64,000 nt of DNA from Janibacter cremeus (GTDB taxonomy: Bacteria; Actinomycetota; Actinomycetes; Actinomycetales; Dermatophilaceae). Within the stretch, counting starts at the first letter, position 1, and each line of letters starts with the position of its first letter. Below are positions 38,372-47,596 of this stretch, piece by piece. The stretch spans positions 1,178,001 through 1,242,000 of the forward strand of contig NZ_CP115184.1 of the NCBI RefSeq assembly GCF_029395675.1, read 5' to 3'. A program made the position numbers and the translations under genes. Under the pieces are notes generated by a model. It was not told the origin of the DNA. It saw only the letters and a program-made list of their open reading frames with translations, and did no database searches.

Positions 38372-41053
38372 TCAGGCCCCGATCTCGCGCTCGAGGGCCG
38401 CGAGTGCCTCGGACACCTTGGCGACGTCCTGGCCGCCACCCTGGGCGAGGTCGTCCTTGCCGCCGCCCCCGCCGCCGAGCGTCTGCGCAGCGACGCGGAC
38501 GAGCGCACCGGCCCTGACCCCCTTCGCCCGGGCCGACTCGTTGGTGGCGACGACGACGACCGGCTTGCCCGAGCCGTCACCGGTGAGGGCCACGACCGTC
38601 GGCCGCTCCTCCCCCAGCCGGCCGCGGGTGTCGGTGACCATGCGGCGCAGGTCGTCGCCGGACGCCCCGGCGATGTGCTGGCCGATGAAGGTCACGCCCG
38701 CGACGTCCTTCGCGCCGTCGGTGAGCGATCCCGCGGAGGCGGCGACCTGCTCACGACGGACCTTCTCCAGCTCCTTCTCCGTCTCGCGCAGGCGGGCGAT
38801 CATGTCGGAGACACGCTCCGGGAGCTCCCCGGCAGGCACCTTGACGATGTCGGCCAGCTCGGCGACGAGCGCCCGCTCGGTGGCCAGGTGCTGCAGCGCG
38901 TTCATCCCGACGAAGGCCTCGAGGCGACGGACACCGGAGCCGACGGAGGACTCGCCGGTGAGGGTGAGCGCACCGATCTGGCTGGAGTGGCGCACGTGGG
39001 TGCCACCGCACAGCTCGCGCGACCACGGGCCGCCGATCTCGACGACACGCACCAGCTCGTCGTAGGTCTCGCCGAAGAGCGCGAGGGCTCCCTGCTCGCG
39101 GGCCTCGGGCAGGGTCATCCAGTCGGCGGCGACCGGCAGGTCGTCCCGGACGGCGAGGTTGGCCACGTGCTCGATCTCGGCGCGGGCGTCCGCGGAGAGG
39201 GACTGGTTCCACGCGAAGTCCAGGCGCAGGTAGCCGGGCTTGTTGTAGGAGCCGGACTGCAGCGCCGACGGGCCGAGCACCTGGCGGAGGGCGGCGTGGA
39301 CGACGTGGGTGCCGGAGTGCGCCTGGCAGGCGTCGACCCGCCAGCCGGGGTCCACCTCCGCCGAGGTCTCCTGCCCGACCCGCACGGGGCCGTCGGCGAC
39401 CTCGACGGTGTGCGCGACGAGGCCCTTGACGGGGCGCTGCACGTCCCTGACGAGCAGGCGGGTGCCGTCGGCGACGATGACGCCCGCATCGGCCACCTGG
39501 CCACCGGACTCGGCGTAGAAGCTCGTCCGGTCGAGCACCACCTGACCGGTCTGGCCCGGCTCGAGCTCCTCGACCGTGGCGCCGTCGCGCACGAGGCCGA
39601 CGACCGATCCGTGGGTGGTCAGCTCCTCGTAGGCACGCCAGTCCGTGGCGCCGAGCGAGCGCAGCTGCTTCCACACCTCGGTGTTGGCGTGGCCGCCCTT
39701 CTTCGCCCGGGCGTCGGCCTTGGCGCGCTGGCGCTGCTCGTCCATGAGTCGCACGAATCCCTCGCGGTCGACCGCCAGGCCCTGCTCGGCCGCCATCTCG
39801 AGGGTGAGGTCGATCGGGAAGCCGTACGTGTCGTGCAGGGCGAAGGCCTTCTCCCCCGACAGGACCTCGCGACCGGACTGCTTGGTCTCGGTGACCGCGG
39901 TGTCGAGGATCGTCGTGCCCTGGGTCAGGGTGCGGCGGAAGGCCTGCTCCTCGGCGTAGGCGATCTGGGCGATCCGGTCGAAGCCGGTGCGCAGCTCGGG
40001 GTAGGAGGCGCTCATCCGCTCCATGGAGATCGGCAGCAGGTGCGGCAGGGCCGGCTCCTCGTACCCGAGCAGGCGCATCGCCCGCACCGCGCGACGCAGC
40101 ATGCGGCGCAGCACGTAGCCGCGTCCCTCGTTGCCGGGGGTGACGCCGTCGCCGATGAGCATGAGCGAGGAGCGCACGTGGTCGGCGACGACGCGCAGGT
40201 GGACGTCGTCGGGGTGGGAGTCCCCGGCCGTCTGCCCGGAGGAGGTGCCGTACTCGCGCCCCGTCATCTCCGCGGCCTTCTCCAGGACCGGGTAGACCTC
40301 GTCGATCTCGTACATGTTGTCGACGCCCTGCAGGATGCTCGCGATGCGCTCGAGTCCCATGCCGGTGTCGACGCTCTGCGCCGGCAGCGGTCCGGCGACG
40401 TCGAAGTCGTCCTTGGCCCGGACGGCGGAGAGCTCGTACTGCATGAAGACGAGGTTCCAGATCTCCATGAACCGGTCCTCGTCGACCTCCGGCCCGCCGT
40501 CGACGCCGTACTCCTCGCCGCGGTCGTAGAAGATCTCGCTGCAGGGGCCGCCCGGGCCGGGCACGCCCATGCTCCAGTAGTTGTCGAGCTCGCCGCGACG
40601 CACGATGCGCTCGGCCGGGATGGAGGTCTCCTCCAACCACAGCCGCTCGGCCTCGTCGTCGTCGATGTAGACCGTGGCCCAGAGGCGGTCGGGGTCGAGC
40701 CCGTAGCCGCCGTCGTCCTGGCTGGTCGTGAGCAGCTCCCAGGCGAACGCGATCGCCTCGCGCTTGAAGTAGTCACCGAAGGAGAAGTTGCCGTTCATCT
40801 GGAAGAACGTGCCGTGCCGGCTCGTCTTGCCGACCTCGTCGATGTCGCCGGTGCGCACGCACTTCTGCACGCTCGTGGCGCGGGCCCACGGGGCGCTCTC
40901 CTGGCCGGAGAAGTACGGCTTGAAGGGAACCATGCCGGCGTTGACGAAGAGGAGGGTCGGGTCCTCGTGGATCAGCGGGGCGGAGGGGACGACCGTGTGT
41001 CCCCTCGCCTCGAAGAAGGTCAGCCAGCGGCGCCGGATCTCGGCAGTTTCCAT
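38372..41053 (-). CDS. alaS: Alanyl-tRNA synthetase
   Basis: The 893-residue enzyme is full length. It begins METAEIRRRWLTFFEARGH, with the class II motifs FVNAGMVPFKPYF and the catalytic core through about residue 460. The editing site carries AHSGTHVVHA (HxxxH) and ELCGGTHVRHSSQ (the Cys and His zinc ligands), and the Gly-rich GGGGGGKDDLAQGGG lies in the C-Ala domain. ATG 41053 begins after an intergenic stretch where I see no T-box element. It leads alaS-ruvX-mltG-aro. Confidence 0.98.
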   Translation of the reverse strand: METAEIRRRWLTFFEARGHTVVPSAPLIHEDPTLLFVNAGMVPFKPYFSGQESAPWARATSVQKCVRTGDIDEVGKTSRHGTFFQMNGNFSFGDYFKREAIAFAWELLTTSQDDGGYGLDPDRLWATVYIDDDEAERLWLEETSIPAERIVRRGELDNYWSMGVPGPGGPCSEIFYDRGEEYGVDGGPEVDEDRFMEIWNLVFMQYELSAVRAKDDFDVAGPLPAQSVDTGMGLERIASILQGVDNMYEIDEVYPVLEKAAEMTGREYGTSSGQTAGDSHPDDVHLRVVADHVRSSLMLIGDGVTPGNEGRGYVLRRMLRRAVRAMRLLGYEEPALPHLLPISMERMSASYPELRTGFDRIAQIAYAEEQAFRRTLTQGTTILDTAVTETKQSGREVLSGEKAFALHDTYGFPIDLTLEMAAEQGLAVDREGFVRLMDEQRQRAKADARAKKGGHANTEVWKQLRSLGATDWRAYEELTTHGSVVGLVRDGATVEELEPGQTGQVVLDRTSFYAESGGQVADAGVIVADGTRLLVRDVQRPVKGLVAHTVEVADGPVRVGQETSAEVDPGWRVDACQAHSGTHVVHAALRQVLGPSALQSGSYNKPGYLRLDFAWNQSLSADARAEIEHVANLAVRDDLPVAADWMTLPEAREQGALALFGETYDELVRVVEIGGPWSRELCGGTHVRHSSQIGALTLTGESSVGSGVRRLEAFVGMNALQHLATERALVAELADIVKVPAGELPERVSDMIARLRETEKELEKVRREQVAASAGSLTDGAKDVAGVTFIGQHIAGASGDDLRRMVTDTRGRLGEERPTVVALTGDGSGKPVVVVATNESARAKGVRAGALVRVAAQTLGGGGGGKDDLAQGGGQDVAKVSEALAALEREIGA

Positions 41054-41284
41054 GGGTGTCTCGTGTCCAATCGGTGCTGTTGCAAGAGCAGGTGCGGATG
41101 TCTCGGGCAGGAGCGAAGGGGGCGTCCGGCGCCTCAGGCGCGGGTCGACCCCGGGATAGCTCGCCGCGCGGAGGTCCGCCGCGGTCGTCCGAGAGGCACG
41201 GTCATGCCCCTCACCCTACCCACCGGGTCGGTGGGCCGCTGTCGGCGCGGGAGCCCGGGAGAGCACGACGACGCGCCGACGAGC
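41054..41284. other. Gene-free spacer between rarA and alaS
   Basis: These 231 bases contain no supportable coding region on either strand. It must hold the alaS promoter, but I see no clear -35/-10. In related actinobacteria rpsD and small DUF-family genes usually sit between rarA and alaS; none is here. Confidence 0.6.
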
Positions 41285-42697
41285 TCACCGACGCCGCAGG
41301 CGTTCCCTGAGCCAGGCCCACCGGTCCTGCAGCCGCGCCTCGAAGCCGCGGTCGGTCGGCCGGTAGTACGACCTGTCGGCGAGCTCGGCGTCCAGGTCGT
41401 CGGGGAGGTACTGCTGCACGGCCACCCCGTCGGGCTGGTCGTGCGCGTAGACGTACCCCTCGACCTTCGCTCCCCCGCTGGCACCGGCGGCACGGTCGGA
41501 GGCCTGGGTGTAACCGCTGCCGCGCAGGTGCGGCGGCACCGCCTGCACCTTGCCGGCCCGCACGTCGGCGATGGCCTCGTTGATGCCGGTGTAGGCCGCG
41601 TTGGACTTCGGCGCGAGCGCGTTGTGGACGACGGCCTGCGCGAGGATGATGCGCGCCTCGGGCATCCCGATCTGCGCGACCGCGTGCATCGCGGCCACCG
41701 CCGTCTGCAGTGCCGTCGGGTCACCCAGCCCCACGTCCTCGGAGGCGGCGATGACGATGCGCCGGGCGATGAAGCGCGGGTCCTCCCCCGCCTCGAGCTG
41801 GCGCGCCAGGTAGTGCAGTGCCGCGTCGACGTCGGAGCCGCGCATCGACTTGATGAAGGCGGAGGCGACGTCGTAGTGCTGGTCGCCGGTGCGGTCGTAG
41901 CGCACGGCCGCGCGGGCGACGGCCTGCTCGACGTGGGCGAGGGTGAGCGGGACGCTCTTCGGCGTCTCGCGGCCGAAGGGGACGTCCCCGTCGGCGACAC
42001 CGGCGGCCGCCTCGAGCGAGGTCAGCGCCCGACGGGCGTCCCCCCCGGCGATCGCCACGAGGTGGTCGCGGGCCTCGTCGGCGAGGTCGTAGCCACCGGC
42101 CAGTCCCCGCTCGTCGGTGAGGGCGGCGTCGATGACCTCACCGACCTCCTCCCGGGTCAGCGACTCCAGGGTGACCAGGATCGAGCGTGACAGCAGCGGC
42201 GCGATGACGGAGAACGACGGGTTCTCCGTCGTCGCCGCGACGAGCACGACCTCACGGTTCTCCACCCCGGGCAGGAGCGCGTCCTGCTGTGCCTTGGAGA
42301 AGCGGTGGATCTCGTCGAGGAAGAGGACCGTCTGCCGGCCGTACAGGGAGCGCGCGCGCGCGGCGTCCTCCAGGACGGCGCGCACGTCCTTGACCCCCGC
42401 GCTCACGGCGGACAGCTGCACGAAGTCCCGGTCGGCGGCCGTCGCCACGAGGTGGGCCAGGGTCGTCTTGCCCGTACCGGGCGGGCCCCACAGGATCGCC
42501 GACATCGGCCCGGTGACGGCGCTGACGCTGCCCTCCACGAGCCGGCGCAGGGGGGAGCCTTGCCGCAGCACCTCCTGCTGACCACGCACCTCGTCGAGAT
42601 CACGTGGCCGCATGCGTACCGCGAGGGGCGCCTGCAGGTCCGCCGCACCACCGTCGGGTTCCCCACCGGCGGAGGCGAAGAGATCGAAGGAGGTCAC
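41285..42697 (-). CDS. rarA: Replication-associated recombination protein A (MgsA/RarA)
   Basis: RarA is a clamp-loader-like AAA+ ATPase that acts at stalled forks. The 470-residue protein has [19 protein letters not shown] at its start, Walker [12 protein letters not shown], Walker [11 protein letters not shown], sensor-1 AATTENPSF and the arginine-bearing [11 protein letters not shown], then the C-terminal tetramerisation domain ending [16 protein letters not shown] chose GTG 42697 because it follows a TAGCGT -10 box by 7 nt; GTG 42706 is an alternative. The divergent MMPL gene starts only 18 bases away. Confidence 0.92.
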   Translation of the reverse strand: MTSFDLFASAGGEPDGGAADLQAPLAVRMRPRDLDEVRGQQEVLRQGSPLRRLVEGSVSAVTGPMSAILWGPPGTGKTTLAHLVATAADRDFVQLSAVSAGVKDVRAVLEDAARARSLYGRQTVLFLDEIHRFSKAQQDALLPGVENREVVLVAATTENPSFSVIAPLLSRSILVTLESLTREEVGEVIDAALTDERGLAGGYDLADEARDHLVAIAGGDARRALTSLEAAAGVADGDVPFGRETPKSVPLTLAHVEQAVARAAVRYDRTGDQHYDVASAFIKSMRGSDVDAALHYLARQLEAGEDPRFIARRIVIAASEDVGLGDPTALQTAVAAMHAVAQIGMPEARIILAQAVVHNALAPKSNAAYTGINEAIADVRAGKVQAVPPHLRGSGYTQASDRAAGASGGAKVEGYVYAHDQPDGVAVQQYLPDDLDAELADRSYYRPTDRGFEARLQDRWAWLRERLRRR

Positions 42698-42704
42698 GAG
42701 TGGC

Positions 42705-42710
42705 ACGCTA
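42705..42710 (-). promoter_or_regulatory. Predicted -10 box for leaderless rarA
   Basis: Minus-strand TAGCGT fits TANNNT and is followed by 7 nt (GCCACTC) and GTG 42697. Its -35 region would fall within the first codons of the divergent MMPL gene. Confidence 0.45.
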
Positions 42711-42715
42711 TCCCG

Positions 42716-44932
42716 GTGGGCGCTCACCGGGACACCTCCACCCACCTGCACCGGCTCGGGGTGCGGGTGGCGAAGCACCCTGTCGCCGTCATCATCACCT
42801 GGCTCGTCCTCGCGGCCTTCTCCCTCGCCCTGGCGCTGGGAACGGTCACCGGCCACGCCCTCTTCGACGACCTCTCCAGCGGCGAGATCACCGCCCCGGG
42901 CGAGGCCCGGGAGGCCCGCGACCTCCTCGTCGAGGCCGGGGGCGGCGACTTCGCTGCGGACACCCTCATCGTCGAGGGATCGCCGGCCACCTCCCCCTTC
43001 GTCCGGCAGCAGGTCGCGAGGGCCGTCGAGCGCATCCACGAGACCGAGGGCGTCGCCCGGGTCATCAACCCGCTCGTCCTCGAGGAGGGCGTGGAGGACC
43101 CCCGGGCAGGTCCCCTCGTGCAGGAGCAGGACGACGGACGCTACGGCTTCGTCACGGTCGTCGAGTACGAGGAGGACCTCGAGGGCGAGGCGCTGGAGGA
43201 GGCGCAACGCGCCGTCGACGTCCAGCTCGACGAGATCGTCAGCGGCTCGCGGGCCACGGACAGCAAGCGCGGCAGCGTGCAGATGCTCGTCGACGAGATC
43301 GTGGAGCAGGTGAGCACCGACCTCAAGTTCGGCGAGGGCATCGCCCTGCCCATCACATTCGTGGCCATGGTGCTGATCTTCGGCGGCTTCCTGGCCGCGG
43401 GCATCCCGCTGCTCGGTGCCCTCGCCTCGATCGCCGGCGCGCTCGCGACGCTGTGGGGGTTCGCCCACGTCATCGAGCTCGATGCGACGGTCGTCAACAT
43501 CGTCACCGTCCTCGGTCTGGGCCTGTGCATCGACTACGGGCTGCTCATCGTCTCCCGGTTCCGCGAGGAGATCTCGCTCGACCTCGACGGGGGCGACCTG
43601 CCCGCACGCGGTCGTGACGTGATCGAGCAGGCCACCGGCCGCACCCTCGACCGGGCGGGTCGCACGGTCGTCTTCTCCGCGGTGACGGTCGCGGTCGCGA
43701 TGTCGGGGCTCTTCTTCTTCCCGGCCACCTTCATGCGCGCCTCCGGCGCGGCCGGTGTCTCCGTCGTCGCGCTCTGCCTCGCGGTCGCGACGACACTCGT
43801 CCCGGCGTTGTGCGCCCTGGGTGCGCGACGCCTGGTGCGGGGCCGCACCGAGCGGGGGCGTGACGACGGGGTCTTCGCCCGCCTCGCCGGTCGGGTGCAG
43901 CGCGCACCGTGGCTGGTCATCGCGCTCGTGCTGGCGGCCCTGGTCGCCATGGCCCTGCCGGCGACCCGCATGGAGGTGACCTCCTCGGGGACCGAGCTCC
44001 TGCCCGTCGGCAGCGACCAGCGCACCTTCTTCGCCCAGCTCGCCGAGGACTACCCCGAGCTGGCCACCCCGGACGTGCAGGTCGTCACCACCGCCGACGA
44101 GTCGCAGGTGCGTGCCTGGGCGCGGGACGAGGCGGCAGCGCTGCCGCACGTGGACTCCGTGGAGGTCAGCGAGGTCGGGACCACCCCCGCCGACGAGACG
44201 GTGCTCACCGTCGACCTGCGCACCGACGACGAGCCGCTCGGCGACGACAGCCGCGCGCTGGCGGCCCACCTCAGGTCGGACGGACCCCCCTTCGCGGCCC
44301 ACGTCGGGGGCCAGGCCTCGGGGCTCGCCGACTTCGTCGACGCGCTCGTCGACCGGGCGCCGTGGGCGGCCGCCACGGTCGTGCTGGCGACCTTCGTCCT
44401 GCTCTTCCTCATGACCGGCTCGGTCGTCGTCCCGATCAAGGCCCTGATCATGAACGTCGTCTCGCTCGGCGCCTCGCTCGGCGTGCTCGTGTGGGTCTTC
44501 CAGGACGGGCACCTGTCCGGTCTGCTCGACTTCGCCTCGGTCGGGGCGCTCGAGGTCTCCATCCCGGTCCTCGTGCTCGCCTTCGCCTTCGGCCTGTCGA
44601 TGGACTACGAGGTCTTCCTGCTCTCCCGGATCGTCGAGCTGCACGAGCAGGGCCGGCCCACCGACGAGGCCGTGCGGCTGGGTCTGCAGCGCTCCGGCCG
44701 GATCATCACCAGCGCGGCCCTGCTGATGGTCATCGTCTTCTCCGGCTTCATCCTCGCGCAGATCCTCGCCGTCAAGCAGACGGGCGTCGCCCTCGTCGTC
44801 GCGATCATCATCGACGCCACCCTCGTGCGGATGCTGCTCGTCCCGGCGACGATGTCGGTCCTCGGCGAGTGGAACTGGTGGGCGCCCCGCTGGATGAAGC
44901 GTCTGCACGCCCGCGTCGGGATCACCGAGTGA
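42716..44932 (+). CDS. MMPL/RND family transporter
   Basis: The 738-residue protein has the MMPL architecture: an N-terminal helix ([19 protein letters not shown]), a large external loop, five helices, then a second copy. The paired Asp-Tyr membrane motifs are [17 protein letters not shown] and [16 protein letters not shown], the presumed proton relay. Members export lipids, siderophores or drugs; the cargo here is unknown. GTG 42716 is the best start because it precedes the family N terminus by about 25 residues. It is first in an MMPL-GNAT-FUSC operon. Confidence 0.88.
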   Translation: MGAHRDTSTHLHRLGVRVAKHPVAVIITWLVLAAFSLALALGTVTGHALFDDLSSGEITAPGEAREARDLLVEAGGGDFAADTLIVEGSPATSPFVRQQVARAVERIHETEGVARVINPLVLEEGVEDPRAGPLVQEQDDGRYGFVTVVEYEEDLEGEALEEAQRAVDVQLDEIVSGSRATDSKRGSVQMLVDEIVEQVSTDLKFGEGIALPITFVAMVLIFGGFLAAGIPLLGALASIAGALATLWGFAHVIELDATVVNIVTVLGLGLCIDYGLLIVSRFREEISLDLDGGDLPARGRDVIEQATGRTLDRAGRTVVFSAVTVAVAMSGLFFFPATFMRASGAAGVSVVALCLAVATTLVPALCALGARRLVRGRTERGRDDGVFARLAGRVQRAPWLVIALVLAALVAMALPATRMEVTSSGTELLPVGSDQRTFFAQLAEDYPELATPDVQVVTTADESQVRAWARDEAAALPHVDSVEVSEVGTTPADETVLTVDLRTDDEPLGDDSRALAAHLRSDGPPFAAHVGGQASGLADFVDALVDRAPWAAATVVLATFVLLFLMTGSVVVPIKALIMNVVSLGASLGVLVWVFQDGHLSGLLDFASVGALEVSIPVLVLAFAFGLSMDYEVFLLSRIVELHEQGRPTDEAVRLGLQRSGRIITSAALLMVIVFSGFILAQILAVKQTGVALVVAIIIDATLVRMLLVPATMSVLGEWNWWAPRWMKRLHARVGITE

Positions 44933-45720
44933 GCACCGAGCGCATCCCGCTGCCGGACCTCGTCCCGTGGACGGGCGGTGACCGCGTCGTCCTCGCGGAG
45001 TCCACGCCCCTGGCCGGGCCCGATGCGCTCGCCATCCGCCGGGGGGACGCGTGGGCGGTGGCCTTCGCGCGGCCCACGTACACGCACGGCACCAACCTCA
45101 TGCTCCACGGCGACGACGGCAGCGGCCTGCTCGTCTCCCCGGCGGTGGTCGCCGCGCTCGAGGACCTCGTCTCCTCGCCCCCCTTCGCCGACTGGGTGGC
45201 GGACCTGCGGACGAAGGGGGTGGACTCGGTCTCCCTCCCCCGCGCCGCGGCGCACGTCGGGGGGCTGCTGCCGGAGGCGCACGGTCTGTGGGAGTGGATG
45301 TGGACGACGAGGGCCCCGGAGGCGCCCGCAGGTGACGGGACGCTCGATCTGGTCGAGGAGGACCGGGCGGACCTGCAGGCGCTGCTCGACGCCCACAACC
45401 CCGGGACCGACGGGCAGCCCTTCGCCCGGCCGGGGCAACGCTGGGTCGGGATCCGCGACGACGAAGGGAGCCTGCTCGCCGTCGGCTGCTGCGAGCCGGA
45501 GCGATCGGGCACCCCGGTCCTCTCCGGGATCACCGTCGCGCCCACCGCCCGTGGCCGGGGCCTCGGGCGGGTGGTCACCGCGGAGCTGACACGGGGCGCC
45601 GTCGACACCCACGGGTGGTGCACTCTGGGCATGTACTCGGTCAACGACACCGCGCGGCGTCTCTACCACTCCCTGGGGTACGAGACCGGCGCGGTCTGGA
45701 GCAGTGGAGCGCTGGGATGA
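44929..45720 (+). CDS. GNAT-family N-acetyltransferase
   Basis: The 263-residue protein has an uncharacterised N-terminal half (about residues 1-130, with [19 protein letters not shown]) and a C-terminal GNAT domain with the acetyl-CoA loop [13 protein letters not shown] followed by [22 protein letters not shown] 44929 overlaps the MMPL stop (GTGA), and the stop overlaps the FUSC start (ATGA), so the three are translationally coupled. The acetyl acceptor is unknown. Confidence 0.85.
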   Translation: MSTERIPLPDLVPWTGGDRVVLAESTPLAGPDALAIRRGDAWAVAFARPTYTHGTNLMLHGDDGSGLLVSPAVVAALEDLVSSPPFADWVADLRTKGVDSVSLPRAAAHVGGLLPEAHGLWEWMWTTRAPEAPAGDGTLDLVEEDRADLQALLDAHNPGTDGQPFARPGQRWVGIRDDEGSLLAVGCCEPERSGTPVLSGITVAPTARGRGLGRVVTAELTRGAVDTHGWCTLGMYSVNDTARRLYHSLGYETGAVWSSGALG

Positions 45721-47435
45721 GCAGATCGGCGGCGGTCGACTTCGCGCGACCGGTGTTCTCCTTCGCCCCCGGTCCGGCGCGTCGGTGGATCGCGCTGCGC
45801 GCGGCCCTGGCGATCGCCCTGCCGCTCACCGGGCTCAGCCTCGCCGGATTCCCCCCGCAGCAGGCCTTCCTCGCCGGTCTCGGCGTCTTCGCGGTGCTCT
45901 ACGGAGCGGGAGCTCCCGTGCGCCGGCGCCTGCGCACGATCCCCGGTGCCGGCGCGGGCCTGCTCGCCTCGCTGGGCATCGGTATCGCAGCGGCCGACCG
46001 CCCCTTCCTCGCGGTCGTCCTGATGGCGCTCGTGGCCACCGTCGCGACCTTCCTCACCTACGCCCTGCAGATCGGCCCCCCGGCCGGCTTCTTCTTCGCC
46101 CTCGATGTCGGGATCGGCAACCTCGCCGCCTCCCACGGTGCCGACGCGCGCACCATCCTCGGTATCGCCGCGGTCGGCGTGTGCTCGGCGATCCTCGTCG
46201 GGACCTCCGACCTGTGGTTCGGTGCCCACGGCGTCGAGGAGGCCGCGGTCTCCTCGGCCGAGGAGCTGGTCGAGACGTACGTCGCCGCTGGCGACCCCTC
46301 CGCGATCGCCCGCTCACGGCGCGCCGCCTCCGCCGCCCTCAACCGTGCGTGGACGGCGGTCACCGACGGCCGCAGCGAGGACCACTTCGGTGGTCGACTG
46401 CAACGGATGCACTCGCGCTACGCCGCCGCGGTCTCCCGGTCCGTCGGGGGGCCGGACGAGGAGGTCACCGCGGAGCTGGCCCTGCAGGAGGCCGCCAGCG
46501 CGCGCCAGATCTCACTCGGTCGGCCACGGGCCCGGTGGTCCCTGCGCCAGGCGCTGCGCTGGCCCAGCGAGGACCTGCTCGTCGCCGCCCGGGTGCTCGT
46601 CGCCGGGCTGGTCGCGGGCACCGTCGCCCTCGCCCTCGACAACGCCCACGCGTACTGGGCGGGGGCCTTCGCCGTCCTCATCGTCCACACGGGGGGCACC
46701 CGGCGCGCCCAGCTGCAGCGCTCCTTCCAGCGCACGATCGGCACGGCCGCCGGCCTCGTGGCGTTCGGGCTCGTGCTGCGGCTCGACCCCGGCCACTGGG
46801 CGCTGATCGCGCTCGTCGTGGGCCTGCAGTTCGTCGTCGAGATGCTCATCACCCGCAACTACGCGGCCGCGGTCGTCTTCCTCACACCGCTGGCGCTGTC
46901 GATCTCCGCGGCCGTCACGGACATGGACCTGTCGACGATCGTCTACGACCGCGGGATCGACACCGTGATCGGTGTCGGGGTGGCTCTGGTCGTGGTCGTG
47001 GTCTCCGGCGTGCTCGGTCGTCCCGAGCTGCTCCTGCGGGCCCACGCCCGCAGGGTGGTGCTCGCGCTGGACGACGTCCTCGCGGACCTCGCGGAGCGCC
47101 GCACGCGCACGCCCGAGGGGATGGAGGACCACCTCCACCACTGCCGTCAGCTGTACGTCGAGCTGCTCGCCTCCGACCAGGTCGCCACCCGCACGGTGCA
47201 GGACGCCCCGGCGGCGGTGGCCCCCTACCGCGAGATGGAGCAGCTGCTCGCCCACATCGGCTACCTCGTCCTCGGCGCGACCTGGAACCCGCGGGTGCGC
47301 GGTGAGCGCGAGCGGATGGCACTGGCCCGCGAGCGGCTCGGTGGCATCCTCGACCACAAGGTGACCCGCACCCGTCCGGCGGCGGACATCACGGCCGAGC
47401 TCAGGAGCGTCGAGGCGGCCCTCACCGGGTCGTGA
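45717..47435 (+). CDS. FUSC family membrane protein
   Basis: The 572-residue protein has two blocks of membrane helices: residues about 25-160 and about 305-440 (YWAGAFAVLIVHTGGTRRAQLQRSF, the FUSC signature region), each followed by soluble parts. The family includes AaeB-type aromatic-acid efflux proteins, but substrate is unproven for most members. ATG 45717 overlaps the GNAT stop. It is the last gene of the MMPL-GNAT-FUSC operon. Confidence 0.85.
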   Translation: MSRSAAVDFARPVFSFAPGPARRWIALRAALAIALPLTGLSLAGFPPQQAFLAGLGVFAVLYGAGAPVRRRLRTIPGAGAGLLASLGIGIAAADRPFLAVVLMALVATVATFLTYALQIGPPAGFFFALDVGIGNLAASHGADARTILGIAAVGVCSAILVGTSDLWFGAHGVEEAAVSSAEELVETYVAAGDPSAIARSRRAASAALNRAWTAVTDGRSEDHFGGRLQRMHSRYAAAVSRSVGGPDEEVTAELALQEAASARQISLGRPRARWSLRQALRWPSEDLLVAARVLVAGLVAGTVALALDNAHAYWAGAFAVLIVHTGGTRRAQLQRSFQRTIGTAAGLVAFGLVLRLDPGHWALIALVVGLQFVVEMLITRNYAAAVVFLTPLALSISAAVTDMDLSTIVYDRGIDTVIGVGVALVVVVVSGVLGRPELLLRAHARRVVLALDDVLADLAERRTRTPEGMEDHLHHCRQLYVELLASDQVATRTVQDAPAAVAPYREMEQLLAHIGYLVLGATWNPRVRGERERMALARERLGGILDHKVTRTRPAADITAELRSVEAALTGS

Positions 47436-47596
47436 ACCACGCACACGGCGTGCCCGGCTCGTCCCGGTGACTTCGACCCGTCGCGGTCCACTCCACCATT
47501 CTTCCGAGCGAGGAGCGCCTCCGGAGCCGACGCCGCCGTGCGAGGTGTGGTTGGCTGCTGAGGACAGGACACCCACGTCGAGGAGAGCAGGCGAGC

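Noticed and set aside
41054..41120. T-box or tRNA-like leader before alaS
   Set aside because: No specifier loop, T-box bulge or antiterminator pairing is visible.
41219..41235. Hairpin CCCACC-GGGTC-GGTGGG after rarA
   Set aside because: Only six base pairs and no T-run; too weak to call a terminator.
38075..42190. A plus-strand open frame of 1371 codons
   Set aside because: It is the antisense of alaS, ruvX and rarA, which have clear family motifs. Long antisense frames are expected at this GC content.
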